In this document: positions 17,207 through 25,735 of the stretch, in pieces
Numbering within the stretch: the stretch's first letter is position 1
How the letters are laid out: the number at the start of each line of letters is the position of its first letter
NCBI GenBank assembly: GCA_965279295.1
Contig: CBDIHQ010000016.1
DNA length: 64,000 bases
Direction: 5' to 3' (one strand)
Source: Aquabacter sp965279295
GTDB taxonomy: Bacteria; Pseudomonadota; Alphaproteobacteria; Rhizobiales; Xanthobacteraceae
The notes under the pieces: model-generated
Told to the model about the DNA's origin: nothing
The model's database searches: none
What the model saw: the letters and a program-made list of their open reading frames with translations, nothing else
Made by a program: the position numbers and the translations under genes

Positions 17207-17770
17207 ATGCGTCTCGCGGACGACGATATCCTTGTGAACGTGGGGGGCGAGCAATTCGCCCTCCGCGCCTCGTTGCGAGCCGCCCTTCGCTTGTCTCTGA
17301 AGTACGGGGACTTTGGTGTCGTCCTTCGCTCGATCCAGCACAAAGAGCTTGGTGTTCTCGCGACAATCGTCGCTGAGACCAGCACCACGCGCACCACTGT
17401 TCCCGAGCTGCTCGAATGTCTCTCCGGCCATGCGCTCCAGCAGGTTCTCGCCCAGCTCATTCCTGCGTGTGTCGAGGTAGTCACCCGGTTCCTCGATCTC
17501 GGGGACAACGGCGATGACCAGAAGCCGAAGCGCACCCGCCAGGGTGAAAAGCGCGTCACGCATGCTGAATTCTATGAGGCCCTTTTCGAGATCGGCGCCG
17601 GACGACTGGGCTGGTCACCAACCGATACATGGGCCGCAACGCCGCAAGAGATTTTGTCAGCCAGCAAGGGCCATAGCGCCTTCTTCGGTGCGACCCCGGA
17701 AGGTTCGAACGACGACAGCAAAAGCTCCACCCTCGCCGAAGTCGCCTCGCTAGGGAGAGTGTACGGATGA
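17207..17770 (+). CDS. Hypothetical phage protein (structural or assembly role unknown)
   Basis: 187 residues starting four bases after the capsid stop. The N-terminal part (residues 1-110) has an Ile/Leu/Val-rich pattern. The C-terminal part, RVTHAEFYEALFEIGAGRLGWSPTDTWAATPQEILSA, resembles the small tail-assembly proteins of GTA-like phages, in which RLGWSPxEFWxATPxEL is common. I therefore suspect a tail-assembly chaperone-type protein, but the match is weak. Its end overlaps the HNH gene (ATGA). Confidence 0.55.
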   Translation: MRLADDDILVNVGGEQFALRASLRAALRLSLKYGDFGVVLRSIQHKELGVLATIVAETSTTRTTVPELLECLSGHALQQVLAQLIPACVEVVTRFLDLGDNGDDQKPKRTRQGEKRVTHAEFYEALFEIGAGRLGWSPTDTWAATPQEILSASKGHSAFFGATPEGSNDDSKSSTLAEVASLGRVYG

Positions 17771-18108
17771 CGGCTCGTGCCCCCCGCATTTGCCCATGTC
17801 GCCACGTCATTCCATACGGCCTGCTGTGCCCCTGTCAGCAGAAGAAGGAAGCCGTTCGCAAGGCCAAGGCTGATGCTAAGCGCCCTTCGTCTCGTGAGCG
17901 TGGCTATGAAAGCAAGTGGCGTAAGGAGCGCGAGGCGTTCTTAAAGATTCATCACACATGCGTTCGGTGCGGATCTCCGGCAACGGTCGTGGATCACATC
18001 CTTCCTCATCGGGGAAACGTCAAACTGTTCTGGTCGCGCTCTAACTGGCAGGCGCTCTGCCGCACCTGTCACAGCAGACACAAACAGAGAGAGGAGCGCG
18101 CGGCATGA
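17767..18108 (+). CDS. HNH endonuclease
   Basis: 113 residues. An N-terminal zinc-like Cys pair (CPCRHVIPYGLLCPC) precedes the HNH core: CVRCGSPATVVDHILPHRGN, then LFWSRSNWQALCRTCHSRHKQ, with the Asp-His catalytic pair, the central Asn and two CxxC pairs. HNH proteins next to terminase genes in HK97-like phages help with DNA cutting during packaging; here it is about 1.9 kb from the terminase, between capsid and connector genes. It overlaps both neighbours. Confidence 0.88.
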   Translation: MTARAPRICPCRHVIPYGLLCPCQQKKEAVRKAKADAKRPSSRERGYESKWRKEREAFLKIHHTCVRCGSPATVVDHILPHRGNVKLFWSRSNWQALCRTCHSRHKQREERAA

Positions 18109-18620
18109 ATATCGTCATGTCGGCACAGGCGCTTGAGCTCGAACGCATTGAGCGCCTGGAGAACGAGGCGCGCCTTATGAAGCTCCTTAAGCAGCAGCTC
18201 GCCAGCACGAGGCATCGCGAGCGCGAACGCATTCGCCCCTGGCTCTGCAATGGCGATGCCGGTCCGGAGTTCAAACCCCTCCGGGATCTTCAGGCACCTG
18301 ACCCATTCGTGACTAAGCCTGTCCGGACGCGACGCGAACCGCGCCAGAAGGCCGAAGTATTGGACGCACCGAATACCAACAAACCCAAGCGTCCGCGTTA
18401 CGGCGGCACCGTCGCAAAGCGTTACCTCGATAAGACGGCACGGGAATGGGCCGAATGCTTCGGCGTCAAGATAGATGCCATGTATCAGGCGATCCGTCGT
18501 CAAGGTTCATTGGAAAATGCGGTCAAATTCTACCAATGGCATGCCGACCGGGGGTACTCGACGACTTACCGTATAGGTAAAAGGACCGGCGGGGATAGCC
18601 TCTTGCAATATACGACTTAA
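18105..18620 (+). CDS. Hypothetical phage protein, basic and helical
   Basis: 171 residues. The N-terminal 60 are a likely coiled coil (LELERIERLENEARLMKLLKQQLASTRHRERERI). The middle is Pro- and Arg-rich, and the C-terminal section (YLDKTAREWAECFGVKIDAMYQAIRRQGSLENAVKF) looks like a helix-turn-helix of the kind used to bind DNA. It overlaps the HNH gene in an ATGA arrangement, so the two may act together. No family recognised. The last 40 bases before the next gene are unusually AT-rich. Confidence 0.6.
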   Translation: MNIVMSAQALELERIERLENEARLMKLLKQQLASTRHRERERIRPWLCNGDAGPEFKPLRDLQAPDPFVTKPVRTRREPRQKAEVLDAPNTNKPKRPRYGGTVAKRYLDKTAREWAECFGVKIDAMYQAIRRQGSLENAVKFYQWHADRGYSTTYRIGKRTGGDSLLQYTT

Positions 18621-18655
18621 TTGGGGTTTCCGAAAACCATAATGAAAGAACATGA

Positions 18656-18919
18656 ATGTCAGTCGTGACGCTGGACGAAGTCAAAGAGCATCTGCGCATC
18701 CTCGATGATGCCGATAATGCTTTGCTTGCAAGGCTTATCGACGTTGCGGAGGAATTCGTTGAAGGCTTCGCTGGCCCCCTCTCCGGTACTGCGGATGAAG
18801 TGCCGGCTGGTCTGAAACAGGCCATTCTTTTGGCTGTTGAGGCTGAGTTTTCGGCCTCCGACGACGCCCGAAGCCGCGCTATGGCTGCGCTTTTGCCCTA
18901 CCGCCAGTGGGCGTTCTGA
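18656..18919 (+). CDS. Head-tail connector protein, gp6-like
   Basis: 87 residues: VTLDEVKEHLRILDDADNALLARLIDVAEEFVEGFAG and LKQAILLAVEAEFSASDDARSRAMAALLPYRQW. This is the short helical pattern of Phage_connect_1/HK97 gp6 adaptors, which extend the portal ring after packaging. It is followed after one base by the gp10-type gene, as in many siphoviruses. Confidence 0.85.
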   Translation: MSVVTLDEVKEHLRILDDADNALLARLIDVAEEFVEGFAGPLSGTADEVPAGLKQAILLAVEAEFSASDDARSRAMAALLPYRQWAF

Positions 18920-18920
18920 C

Positions 18921-19340
18921 ATGAGCGCCCAGGCCGACCGCCTTCAAGCTCGCATCAACGCCATCCCAAAGGCCGTCCGCGCTGCCGTCGAGCCCGCCCT
19001 GCTCAAGAGCGCGGAGGAGATTGCAGGCGTTATGCGCCAAGTAGCGCCCGACGACCCTGCCACCGGCGAACCTGACCTGAAATCCTCGATCGAGATAACG
19101 TCAGCCGGAAAGCACACGCCACCCTACTCACAGCCGGGCGGCTCCATGGTCGTCGCTGAGAATTCGGTCGCGATCACGGCCGGAAACGAGGACGTGCGCT
19201 ATCCGCACCTTTTGGAATACGGGACATCGAAGATGGAAGCGCAGCCGTTCTTTTGGCCGGCGCTTAGCCTTCTGCGGAAGAAAACCACAGCCCGGATCAA
19301 GCGCGCCATCGCGAAGGCTGTGCGGGAGGCGAAGGCGTGA
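18921..19340 (+). CDS. HK97 gp10-family tail component
   Basis: About 139 residues from ATG 18921. It contains LLKSAEEIAGVMRQVAPDDPATGEP, SIEITSAGKHTPP and YPHLLEYGTSKMEAQPFFWPALS; the LLEYGTxKMxAxPFxxPA block is the signature of the HK97-gp10/neck-protein family, which caps the tail at the neck. It overlaps the next gene by one base. Confidence 0.9.
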   Translation: MSAQADRLQARINAIPKAVRAAVEPALLKSAEEIAGVMRQVAPDDPATGEPDLKSSIEITSAGKHTPPYSQPGGSMVVAENSVAITAGNEDVRYPHLLEYGTSKMEAQPFFWPALSLLRKKTTARIKRAIAKAVREAKA

Positions 19341-19741
19341 TGGGCGAACCTTCATTGCTTATTCAGACGGCCGTCCGCGCTCGCCTTATTGCCTCTCCGG
19401 CGATGATGGAGCTTGTCCCCGCTGACCATATCATTTGCGGGCGAAAGCTCCCCGAGCTCGACCGGGAAATCCTCATTGGCGAGGGCCTGACGGTCTTCGA
19501 TCCCTTCTACTCCAACGTCCACTTGGACTTGCACGTATGGGTGAAAGAGACCGGCTTCGATATCACCAAGGCTATCGCGTCAGCGGCCTATGACGCGCTC
19601 CAGATCATCCGCGACCCATGGATGGCCGGTGAATCCATGGTGCATCGCTTGGATATGTCGGCACGCTACCTTCGTGATCCGCATGGCGAGTACGCGCACG
19701 GCGTCCTGTCTCTGGACGCACTCATGCAGGCCGCACCATGA
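19340..19741 (+). CDS. DUF3168-family tail terminator-like protein
   Basis: About 133 residues starting at ATG 19340. The pattern LLIQTAVRARLIASPAMMELVPADHIICG ... FDPFYSNVHLDLHVWVKETGFD ... YDALQIIRD is typical of DUF3168, the tail-completion (gp17-like) proteins of siphoviruses and GTAs. Its stop overlaps the next ATG (ATGA). Together with the gp10-type and adaptor genes it forms a neck/connector block. Confidence 0.85.
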   Translation: MGEPSLLIQTAVRARLIASPAMMELVPADHIICGRKLPELDREILIGEGLTVFDPFYSNVHLDLHVWVKETGFDITKAIASAAYDALQIIRDPWMAGESMVHRLDMSARYLRDPHGEYAHGVLSLDALMQAAP

Positions 19742-20052
19742 AGCCCGCTCGCCTGTCGGAAACACTCGTTATTGAGCATGCGACACGCACCGTTGAACCA
19801 TCCGGTGCCCCCGTTGAGACGTGGGTGGAGATCGCGCGCGTCCGCGCGGAACGCACTGAACAGGAAGCGGTAGAACAGGCGCAGGACCGAGGCGCCATCG
19901 GCGTCGAGACTGCGAGCTTCCGTTCGCGCTGGTGTGACGTGGCACTGGGCGACCGGATTGTCTGGCGCGATCGGGCGTACTCGATCGTCTCGCTGGCTGA
20001 GATTGGCCGTCGCGAGGGCCTGGAGATCAAGCTGACGAGGAGCGGCCAATGA
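19738..20052 (+). CDS. Head-tail adaptor (head closure) protein
   Basis: 104 residues: MKPARLSETLVIEHATRTVEPSGAPVETWVEIARVRAER, then FRSRWCDVALGDRIVWRDRAYSIVSLAEIGRREGLEIKL. This is the small beta-barrel pattern of the SPP1 gp16/Phage_H_T_join family, with the W.....R.....E repeated core and the closing G-RRE-LEI strand. It seals the capsid after packaging. It overlaps both neighbours in ATGA arrangements. Confidence 0.85.
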   Translation: MKPARLSETLVIEHATRTVEPSGAPVETWVEIARVRAERTEQEAVEQAQDRGAIGVETASFRSRWCDVALGDRIVWRDRAYSIVSLAEIGRREGLEIKLTRSGQ

Positions 20053-20429
20053 AGGGCCGTAAGCCTTCGAGTATCGTCGCTGGCACCTGTCCGGTCATTG
20101 AGGTTCCGCGTCCACCCACCTGGTTGTCTAAGGACGGCAAGGCGGAATGGCGCCGGATCATGCCGCACCTGGTGGAACGCAAAACTCTCACCGAAACCGA
20201 CCTCGCAATGGTCGAAGCGTTTTGCGTTGCAGCCGGCCGCGTGCGTGAGATCGAGCGCCAGATTCAGGCGTCCGGGATGCTCGATCCGGCCATTGTCCGC
20301 ATGCAGGACAAGGCGATGCAGTCCATGCGCCAGATCGCGGCCGAGATCGGCTTGACGCCTGTTTCGCGCTCCCGCCCTTCCATTCGAGACGACGATGCTG
20401 CCGGCGACGTATCCCCATTGGATCTATGA
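20049..20429 (+). CDS. Terminase small subunit, P27 family
   Basis: 126 residues: KGRKPSSIVAGTCPVIEVPRPPTWLSKDGKAEWRRIMPHL, ERKTLTETDLAMVEAFCVAAGRVREIERQI, and a C-terminal GLTPVSRSRPS. This is the P27-type TerS pattern (PPxWLsxxgkaeWrri... LtxxDxaaleayC). It recognises the packaging site and loads the large subunit. It lies after the connector genes rather than at the head of the operon, and overlaps terL by 35 bases. Confidence 0.88.
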   Translation: MKGRKPSSIVAGTCPVIEVPRPPTWLSKDGKAEWRRIMPHLVERKTLTETDLAMVEAFCVAAGRVREIERQIQASGMLDPAIVRMQDKAMQSMRQIAAEIGLTPVSRSRPSIRDDDAAGDVSPLDL

Positions 20430-22035
20430 CGGCAGCGCCATTCCCGACCCCTATGGGGACGGGGAGCGCGCCGTCCGCTTCCTTCGGGCGCTGAAGCACC
20501 CGTTGAGCCGACTGCCGGGCCGCGCCTTCAGTCTGGACCCGTGGCAAGAGCGCATCGTCCGGCGCATTTATGGGCCACGGCACGAGGTGGACGATCCGGC
20601 CAACGGCATCCGGAAAGGCCAGCGCATCGTCAACACCGTGTTGTTGCTCTTGCCGCGCGGGAATAGGAAAACAAGCCTAGCAGCGGCTCTTGGTCTCCTT
20701 CACACGTTCGGCCCGGAGCGTGTGCCACGCGGGCAGAACATTACGGCAGCAGCAGACCGGAAACAGGCGCGCCTCGCCTATGAGGAGGCGTGCGCCGTCA
20801 TTAAAATGATGGATCGCAAGAGCCAGCAGCGTATCCGGATTCAGGACTATCGGAACAAGCTGATCCTCTCTGAGACCGGCTCTTTCTATGAGGCTATCTC
20901 GTGCGATGCCGGGACACAGCATGGGCGGACGATTTCATTCGCCTTCGTTGATGAGCTGCACATTTGGCGGAAGCGCCTGCTCTGGGAGGCGATCAGTACG
21001 GGCGTCGATAAGGTCGACTCCCCGCTTACCGTGATCGCAACGACTGCCGGGCGCGGGCGGGAAAACCTCGCATACGAGATCGTGGAAAAGGCGCGGAAGA
21101 TCGCGACGGGCGAGATCCACGACCCCTCGTTCCTCCCGGTGATTTTCGAGGCGGACAAGGATTGCGATTGGCGCGATGAATCCGTCTGGCGCGCGGTCAA
21201 TCCCGGCCTCGCGCACGGCTATCCGAGCCTGCACGGGTTCCGTCGGCATGCCGAACGGGCCGAGCATTCCAACGCGGAGCTAGACAGCTTCAAGCAGCTC
21301 AAACTCAACATCCAGCTCGACCACTTCGCGAGCGCGGCGTTCGATATGAGCGCCTTCGACGCGGGCAAGATCGCCTATGACCGGGAGGCGCTGAGAGGCC
21401 GCGCGGCCTGGATCGGCGTCGATCTCTCCCGGCGCGGCGACATGACGGCCGTCTGTGCCGTGGTGAAGGAAGGGAATGGCTTCATCGTCCTGCCGAACAT
21501 CTTCCTGCCAGAAATCGGCCTGGTGGAGCGCGGCGACAAGGATGCCGCCCCCTATGTGACCTGGGCAAAGGCGGGCCAGGTGGTCACCACACCAGGCCCC
21601 ACCATCGACTTCGGCTTGGTCGAGGCTCGCATTTGCGAACTGTGTGAAGAGTTCGACGTTCAGGAAATCCTCTTCGATCAGACGTTCGCGGCCGAAATGA
21701 TGAGCAGTCTGATCGAGAAGGGCCACAACGCCATCGGCTTTCCTCAGAGCTGGGCGACCTTGAGCCCAGCGGCCGAAGACCTAATCAAGGTCGTCAAGGA
21801 TGAGCGCCTTCACCATGACGGCAATCCCGCGGTGCGCTGGACCTTTGAAAATGCCGTGGTCGTGCCTTCGAACCGCACGGACAACACGGCCCTTCACAAG
21901 GGAAAGTCGCGCGCCCGCATCGATCCGGTAGTCGCGACAGCTATGGCTCTGGCGCGCGCGAATATGCCACCCGCCGCGCCCTCGATCTATGAAAACCCCG
22001 ATTTCAACCCTTCAGACCTTGTACTGGGAATGTGA
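20395..22035 (+). CDS. Terminase large subunit
   Basis: 546 residues. The ATPase motor has a modified Walker A, LPRGNRKTSLAA (residues about 87-97), a Walker B ISFAFVDELHIW (about 180), and the coupling motif VIATTAG. The nuclease domain shows GVDLSRRGDMTAVCAV and ILFDQTFAAEMM, with C-terminal acidic residues typical of RNase H-like terminase nucleases. It pumps DNA into the prohead and cuts it. Placement directly upstream of the tape measure is unusual. Confidence 0.92.
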   Translation: MLPATYPHWIYDGSAIPDPYGDGERAVRFLRALKHPLSRLPGRAFSLDPWQERIVRRIYGPRHEVDDPANGIRKGQRIVNTVLLLLPRGNRKTSLAAALGLLHTFGPERVPRGQNITAAADRKQARLAYEEACAVIKMMDRKSQQRIRIQDYRNKLILSETGSFYEAISCDAGTQHGRTISFAFVDELHIWRKRLLWEAISTGVDKVDSPLTVIATTAGRGRENLAYEIVEKARKIATGEIHDPSFLPVIFEADKDCDWRDESVWRAVNPGLAHGYPSLHGFRRHAERAEHSNAELDSFKQLKLNIQLDHFASAAFDMSAFDAGKIAYDREALRGRAAWIGVDLSRRGDMTAVCAVVKEGNGFIVLPNIFLPEIGLVERGDKDAAPYVTWAKAGQVVTTPGPTIDFGLVEARICELCEEFDVQEILFDQTFAAEMMSSLIEKGHNAIGFPQSWATLSPAAEDLIKVVKDERLHHDGNPAVRWTFENAVVVPSNRTDNTALHKGKSRARIDPVVATAMALARANMPPAAPSIYENPDFNPSDLVLGM

Positions 22036-23870
22036 TGGCCACTGACGAAGAACGCCTTGTTGTAACGCTTGAAGCCCGTATCCGTGACTTCGAGAAGAAC
22101 ATGGCGAAAGCCTCGAAGACCGGAAGCGATACTTGGCGCAAGATCGAGAAAGACGCGGAGACATCCGGCGCCCGAATGCAGAAGCTCATGGGCAACGTTG
22201 GCCGAGGCGTGGCAGACGGCCTTAACAAGGGCTTGGGCGTGCTCGGTGTCGGCGGCGTCGGTATCGCTGGCGTGCTGCTAGGGGTTCAGCAGGCGGTGCG
22301 CACCGTCGCCGATCTCGCGGCCGATGCGAAGCGTGCGGGCGTTGGCGTCGAAGCATTCCAGGCGCTCGGCTACGCGGCGGGTCAGGCGCACGTCAACATG
22401 GATGGCCTCGCAGATGGCCTCAAGGAAATGCAGCTTCGGGCTGACGAGTTCGTCACCACGGGGGCAGGCAGCGCGGCAGAGGCGTTGCAGCGTATTGGAT
22501 ACAATACGGCCGATCTTAAATCCAAATTGAAAGACCCTGCCGCCTTGTTCGGTGAGATCATCGAGCGCGTGCGCGACCTCGACAAGGCCAGCCAGATAAG
22601 GGTTCTCGACGAGATTTTCGGCGGCACAGCTGGCGAACAGTTCGTCCGGTTCATGGACCTGGGGCGCAACTCCATTGCGCGGCTTCAACAGGAAGCAAGG
22701 GAGACTGGCGCGATCATCGATGCGCAACTCGTGGCCCGAGCCGAGGAGGTGAACCGCAAGTTCGAGGCGCTCGCGACCACGGTCGGAACGAAGGTGAAAT
22801 CGGCGATCCTTGAGATCGTGGACTTGGTTTCGAAAATCCGCCTGCCGGACGTTGACGATTTGGCAGCGGGTGCGCCGCTTGACGGCATCGTTCCCGGCGC
22901 CGGGCCTCGCACCCGTGCCACCTCCTTCGACGTTGGCTTGCCCTCCGGTGAACCACCTGCCGCGAACGTCCCACTTCCCACGCCCCGACCCGAGGGACTT
23001 GCCGGCGCGGGCGACCTTTCAAAGATCAAGCAAGCCGGCGACGCCTTGAAGCGCGGATACGCCGATTTGCACGCCGCCGCCTTGGCCCGCGTCGCCGACC
23101 TCGAAACGGAACAGACCGCCCTTGGCATGACGACCCGCGAGGCTGAAGCCTACCGCTTCGAACAGCAGGCGATTGCCGAAGCTCTCCGCATGGGCATCAC
23201 GCTCACACCACAGCAGGCGGCAGAGCTCGCGGACCTCGCTACCCAATATGGAGAGACTGCCCACGCCATCGAACTGGCAGCAGATGCGCAGGGCCGCGCG
23301 CTCGACCTGCAACGTGAGCTTGGCAATATGGGCGTGGGCCTGTTTAGCGGCTTGATCGATGGCTCGCAGACGTGGGCGGATAGCTTGGCGAACGTGGGCA
23401 AGCGCCTCTCCGACCTGCTCTTGCAAGCCGCGCTGATGGGCGACGGGCCGCTTGGTGGACTGTTCGGCGCGCCCAGTACTAAGGACGCGGTGGGCGGAAT
23501 TTTCGGCAGTTTGTTCTCCGGTCTCCCCAAGTTCGCAGGCGGGGGCATCTCCGATCGCCCCGCCATCTTTGGTGAGGCTGGCGCGGAAGCTGCCGTGCCG
23601 CTGCCGGACGGTCGGCGCATCCCGGTTGACTTGCGTCTTCCGATCTCGGCTCCGGCAAGCTCGATGGCGGCGCAGGTGGCAGGCGACACGATCAGCGTCA
23701 CCGTCGCGCCGACGATCCATGTCACCGGTAGCGCCGGCACGTCGGAGCAGAACGCGGACCTTGCAAGCCAGATGGCAAAGCAGATTGAGCAGCTCGCCCG
23801 CAGCACGGTTGTTTCCGAGATCCGCAAGCAGCAGCGCCCCGGCGGCGCTCTTCGGCCTGGATATCGGTGA
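22035..23870 (+). CDS. Tail tape measure protein (short)
   Basis: 611 residues from ATG 22035. An N-terminal helical section (LVVTLEARIRDFEKNMAKASKTGSDTWRKIEKD) is followed by the lambda-type tape-measure core (VGVEAFQALGYAAGQAHVNMDGLADGLKEMQLRADEF and QIRVLDEIFGGTAGEQFVRFMDLG), a hydrophobic segment, and the KFAGGGISDRPAIFGEAGAEAAVPLPDGRRIPV motif common at the C-terminal end of tape-measure proteins. The length would set a short siphovirus tail if a tail is made. No tail-tip genes follow; a terminator is reached instead. Confidence 0.9.
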   Translation: MATDEERLVVTLEARIRDFEKNMAKASKTGSDTWRKIEKDAETSGARMQKLMGNVGRGVADGLNKGLGVLGVGGVGIAGVLLGVQQAVRTVADLAADAKRAGVGVEAFQALGYAAGQAHVNMDGLADGLKEMQLRADEFVTTGAGSAAEALQRIGYNTADLKSKLKDPAALFGEIIERVRDLDKASQIRVLDEIFGGTAGEQFVRFMDLGRNSIARLQQEARETGAIIDAQLVARAEEVNRKFEALATTVGTKVKSAILEIVDLVSKIRLPDVDDLAAGAPLDGIVPGAGPRTRATSFDVGLPSGEPPAANVPLPTPRPEGLAGAGDLSKIKQAGDALKRGYADLHAAALARVADLETEQTALGMTTREAEAYRFEQQAIAEALRMGITLTPQQAAELADLATQYGETAHAIELAADAQGRALDLQRELGNMGVGLFSGLIDGSQTWADSLANVGKRLSDLLLQAALMGDGPLGGLFGAPSTKDAVGGIFGSLFSGLPKFAGGGISDRPAIFGEAGAEAAVPLPDGRRIPVDLRLPISAPASSMAAQVAGDTISVTVAPTIHVTGSAGTSEQNADLASQMAKQIEQLARSTVVSEIRKQQRPGGALRPGYR

Positions 23871-24227
23871 ATGTGAAAATAATTTTCGATTTTGGCGTTA
23901 GAGCTCTGTGCCGGGCGCTATAATAGCTATGTCAGCCTAATTGCGCCTTGACGGCCGAGATCAATACTTACGAAATCTCTTGATTTCTGAGAATAGATTT
24001 CGTATTATTTGTCGTCGCTGGTCTTAGGCATAATCACCGGCGATCCTCTGAAGGACCGACGCTGTATCCTTGCGTCATTCTGTATCGTGACTTCGTTCGC
24101 TTTGACTTAAAGGTCGGCCCTAATCAGGCCGACCTTTTTTTAGAAGAACAATTCCACCGGGACAACTCGGGGATTAGAGCAGCTGGCGAGCGAGAGTTAA
24201 GGCGAACAGGAATGAAAAGGATATGCT
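23871..24227. other. Intergenic region between tape measure and replication gene
   Basis: AT-richer than the neighbouring genes. Besides the terminator at 24109-24141, I see only a loose inverted repeat of GAAATCTCTTGATTTC type near 23973-23988 and an AAAAGGA ribosome-binding site just before 24228. No coding region is supported. Confidence 0.6.
24109..24141 (+). terminator. Intrinsic terminator at the end of the phage structural operon
   Basis: GGTCGGCC (24112-24119), loop CTAATCA, then GGCCGACC (24127-24134) and seven T. The stem extends to 11 bp with the flanking AAA/TTT. It is a strong rho-independent terminator, and the structural operon appears to end here by design rather than by truncation. 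Confidence 0.92.
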
Positions 24228-25262
24228 ATGCCTGCCGCGTACAAGATTGATATGATGGCGCAGCTTAAAGCTGGCGTTGAAGCTTATGAAAAATCCAAAG
24301 CTGCCAGACCGCCGGTAAATGACTGGCTTTCCGGTTCGTTTGTCTCTGAGGCAGCGCCCGCGAACTGCAACACCGATCCGGGCGAGATCAATCAGCAGCT
24401 CGATATGCTGGCTGATGACGATGACGATGGAGCCACGAAGGACGAAGAGCCCTCTTTACCGGAGGTAGCGCTGGAGGTTGTAACCCCACGCGCTGAGGCC
24501 GATGCTCTTGCCGGCCTTTCGGAGGAGTTGGGTGACATCGTGCTCGCGAACACAGACGCTCTGATTGAGGCCGAGATCGTTGGGCTCAAAGAGCTCAACA
24601 TTGACACGCCGGTGGATGAATCCGGGCCACCCGCACAGAACACGACCGCCATTGAGCCGCCAGCGTCCGCCGCGCCAGCGTCCGCCGCGCCTGCGCCTGC
24701 CGCCCGCTATAGAACCGCGAAGGAACTGGCGGACGAGCGGGAACGGCTGTGGAAGCAGGCGACCTTTCGCATGGTCATTGAGCGTCAGTTCGGGAAACGA
24801 GCGCGCATATGGTCCGGCCTGAGGGACGACGCAGCGCTTCTGCTGCGGAAGCGCGAGAATAAGCGTCGCCAGCGCGCCAAGACCGCCCTGGCTAAGCCCG
24901 CGCCGGTCATTCGCGTATCTCCGCTTCCGCCCACGGCCGAGCTCTCGCGGCTGGTCAGCGAGTGGCTTGCAAAGCCGGGGCGGCGGCAGAAGCATATCAA
25001 GGACAATAATCGCGTGCCCGAGCTCCGGGTACTGATCGCGCTAGTAATTAAGACCTGGAGCAAGCGTGGCCGTCACCCCACGCATGCCGATGTCGCATTA
25101 AACTTTTCGAAGATGCTCGGGGCGAAGATCAGCCGGCAGGCGGGCGGGAAGCGGCTGGCGATAATCGACGCTGTCCTGGCTGACTGCGGCGTTCACATTC
25201 CAAACGGTGACACCTCTGCAACCCCCAAAAATGGCGACATGCTTGCAACCCCCAAACGGTGA
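24228..25262 (+). CDS. Candidate replication initiator protein of the element
   Basis: 344 residues. Residues 1-165 are acidic and low-complexity (DDDDDG, PASAAPASAAPAPAA). From about 165 the protein is strongly basic (ERERLWKQATFRMVIERQFGKRARIW, LLLRKRENKRRQRAKTALAKP). The section HPTHADVALNFSKMLGAKISRQAGGKRLAIIDAVL, near 290-325, could be a helix-turn-helix. I do not recognise the family. The reason to suspect an initiator is position: the last codons run into an array of iteron-like repeats, and the final 18 residues, with GDT-SATPK and GDM-LATPK, are simply translated repeats. AAAAGGA lies seven bases before ATG 24228. Confidence 0.55.
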   Translation: MPAAYKIDMMAQLKAGVEAYEKSKAARPPVNDWLSGSFVSEAAPANCNTDPGEINQQLDMLADDDDDGATKDEEPSLPEVALEVVTPRAEADALAGLSEELGDIVLANTDALIEAEIVGLKELNIDTPVDESGPPAQNTTAIEPPASAAPASAAPAPAARYRTAKELADERERLWKQATFRMVIERQFGKRARIWSGLRDDAALLLRKRENKRRQRAKTALAKPAPVIRVSPLPPTAELSRLVSEWLAKPGRRQKHIKDNNRVPELRVLIALVIKTWSKRGRHPTHADVALNFSKMLGAKISRQAGGKRLAIIDAVLADCGVHIPNGDTSATPKNGDMLATPKR

Positions 25263-25302
25263 CACTTCTGCAACCCCTCGCCGGGGACATTTCCGCAACC
25301 CC
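25206..25302. repeat. Iteron cluster A (four copies, orientation GACA...CAACCCC)
   Basis: Four 20-bp copies of GGNGACANNNNTGCAACCCC at 25206-25225, 25233-25252, 25258-25277 and 25283-25302, spaced 25-27 bp. The first three overlap the 3' end of the upstream coding region. Regular spacing on one face of the helix is typical of initiator-binding iterons. Confidence 0.8.
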
Positions 25303-25558
25303 CTCGACCGGTGCTGGGGGTTATCACACCCCTGGCGCCGGGAGGGTGAGAAGACAGAACGCGTCAGTGAGGCTTAGGCGAACTAGGCACTTTTAATGGC
25401 ATCTAAAATACACAGAGAAGGCGCTGGGCGGCATCCGCGAGTTTTTAGGTCGCGAAGTAGCTAAAACTATTCCCGGCCGCTAGAGACTCTCTAAACCGGA
25501 AGTCATTTATCAACCGGAAGGGTCATCAAAACCGGAGATTTCTATCAGAGCCGGAGAT

Positions 25559-25662
25559 GGGGTTGCAGAAGTGTCGCCGTTTTCCAAAAAGAAGATAACT
25601 TAATGAACTACTATTCTTATATATATTACTTATAGGAGAAACGGCGACATTTTTGCAACCCC
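25559..25662. other. Candidate replication origin core: inverted iterons around an AT-rich segment
   Basis: An iteron at 25559-25578 (orientation GGGGTTGCA...) and one at 25643-25662 (opposite orientation) face away from each other across about 60 bp of very AT-rich DNA (25580-25642, including TATATATTACTTATA). An AT-rich element beside iterons is the usual unwinding site of plasmid and phage origins. No gene fits here. The 250 bp between cluster A and this core (25303-25558) hold only short repeated ACCGGA(A/G) motifs. Confidence 0.65.
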
Positions 25663-25735
25663 ATCCGTGGCCCTGGCTACCCTCTCCGGTATGGGAAGAT
25701 CTTATTAAAATCGTTGCGGTTATTAAGTTTCCGAT

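Noticed and set aside
24785..25063. Antisense open frame inside the initiator-like gene
   Set aside because: It is a shadow of the basic coding region and has no start signal or family features.
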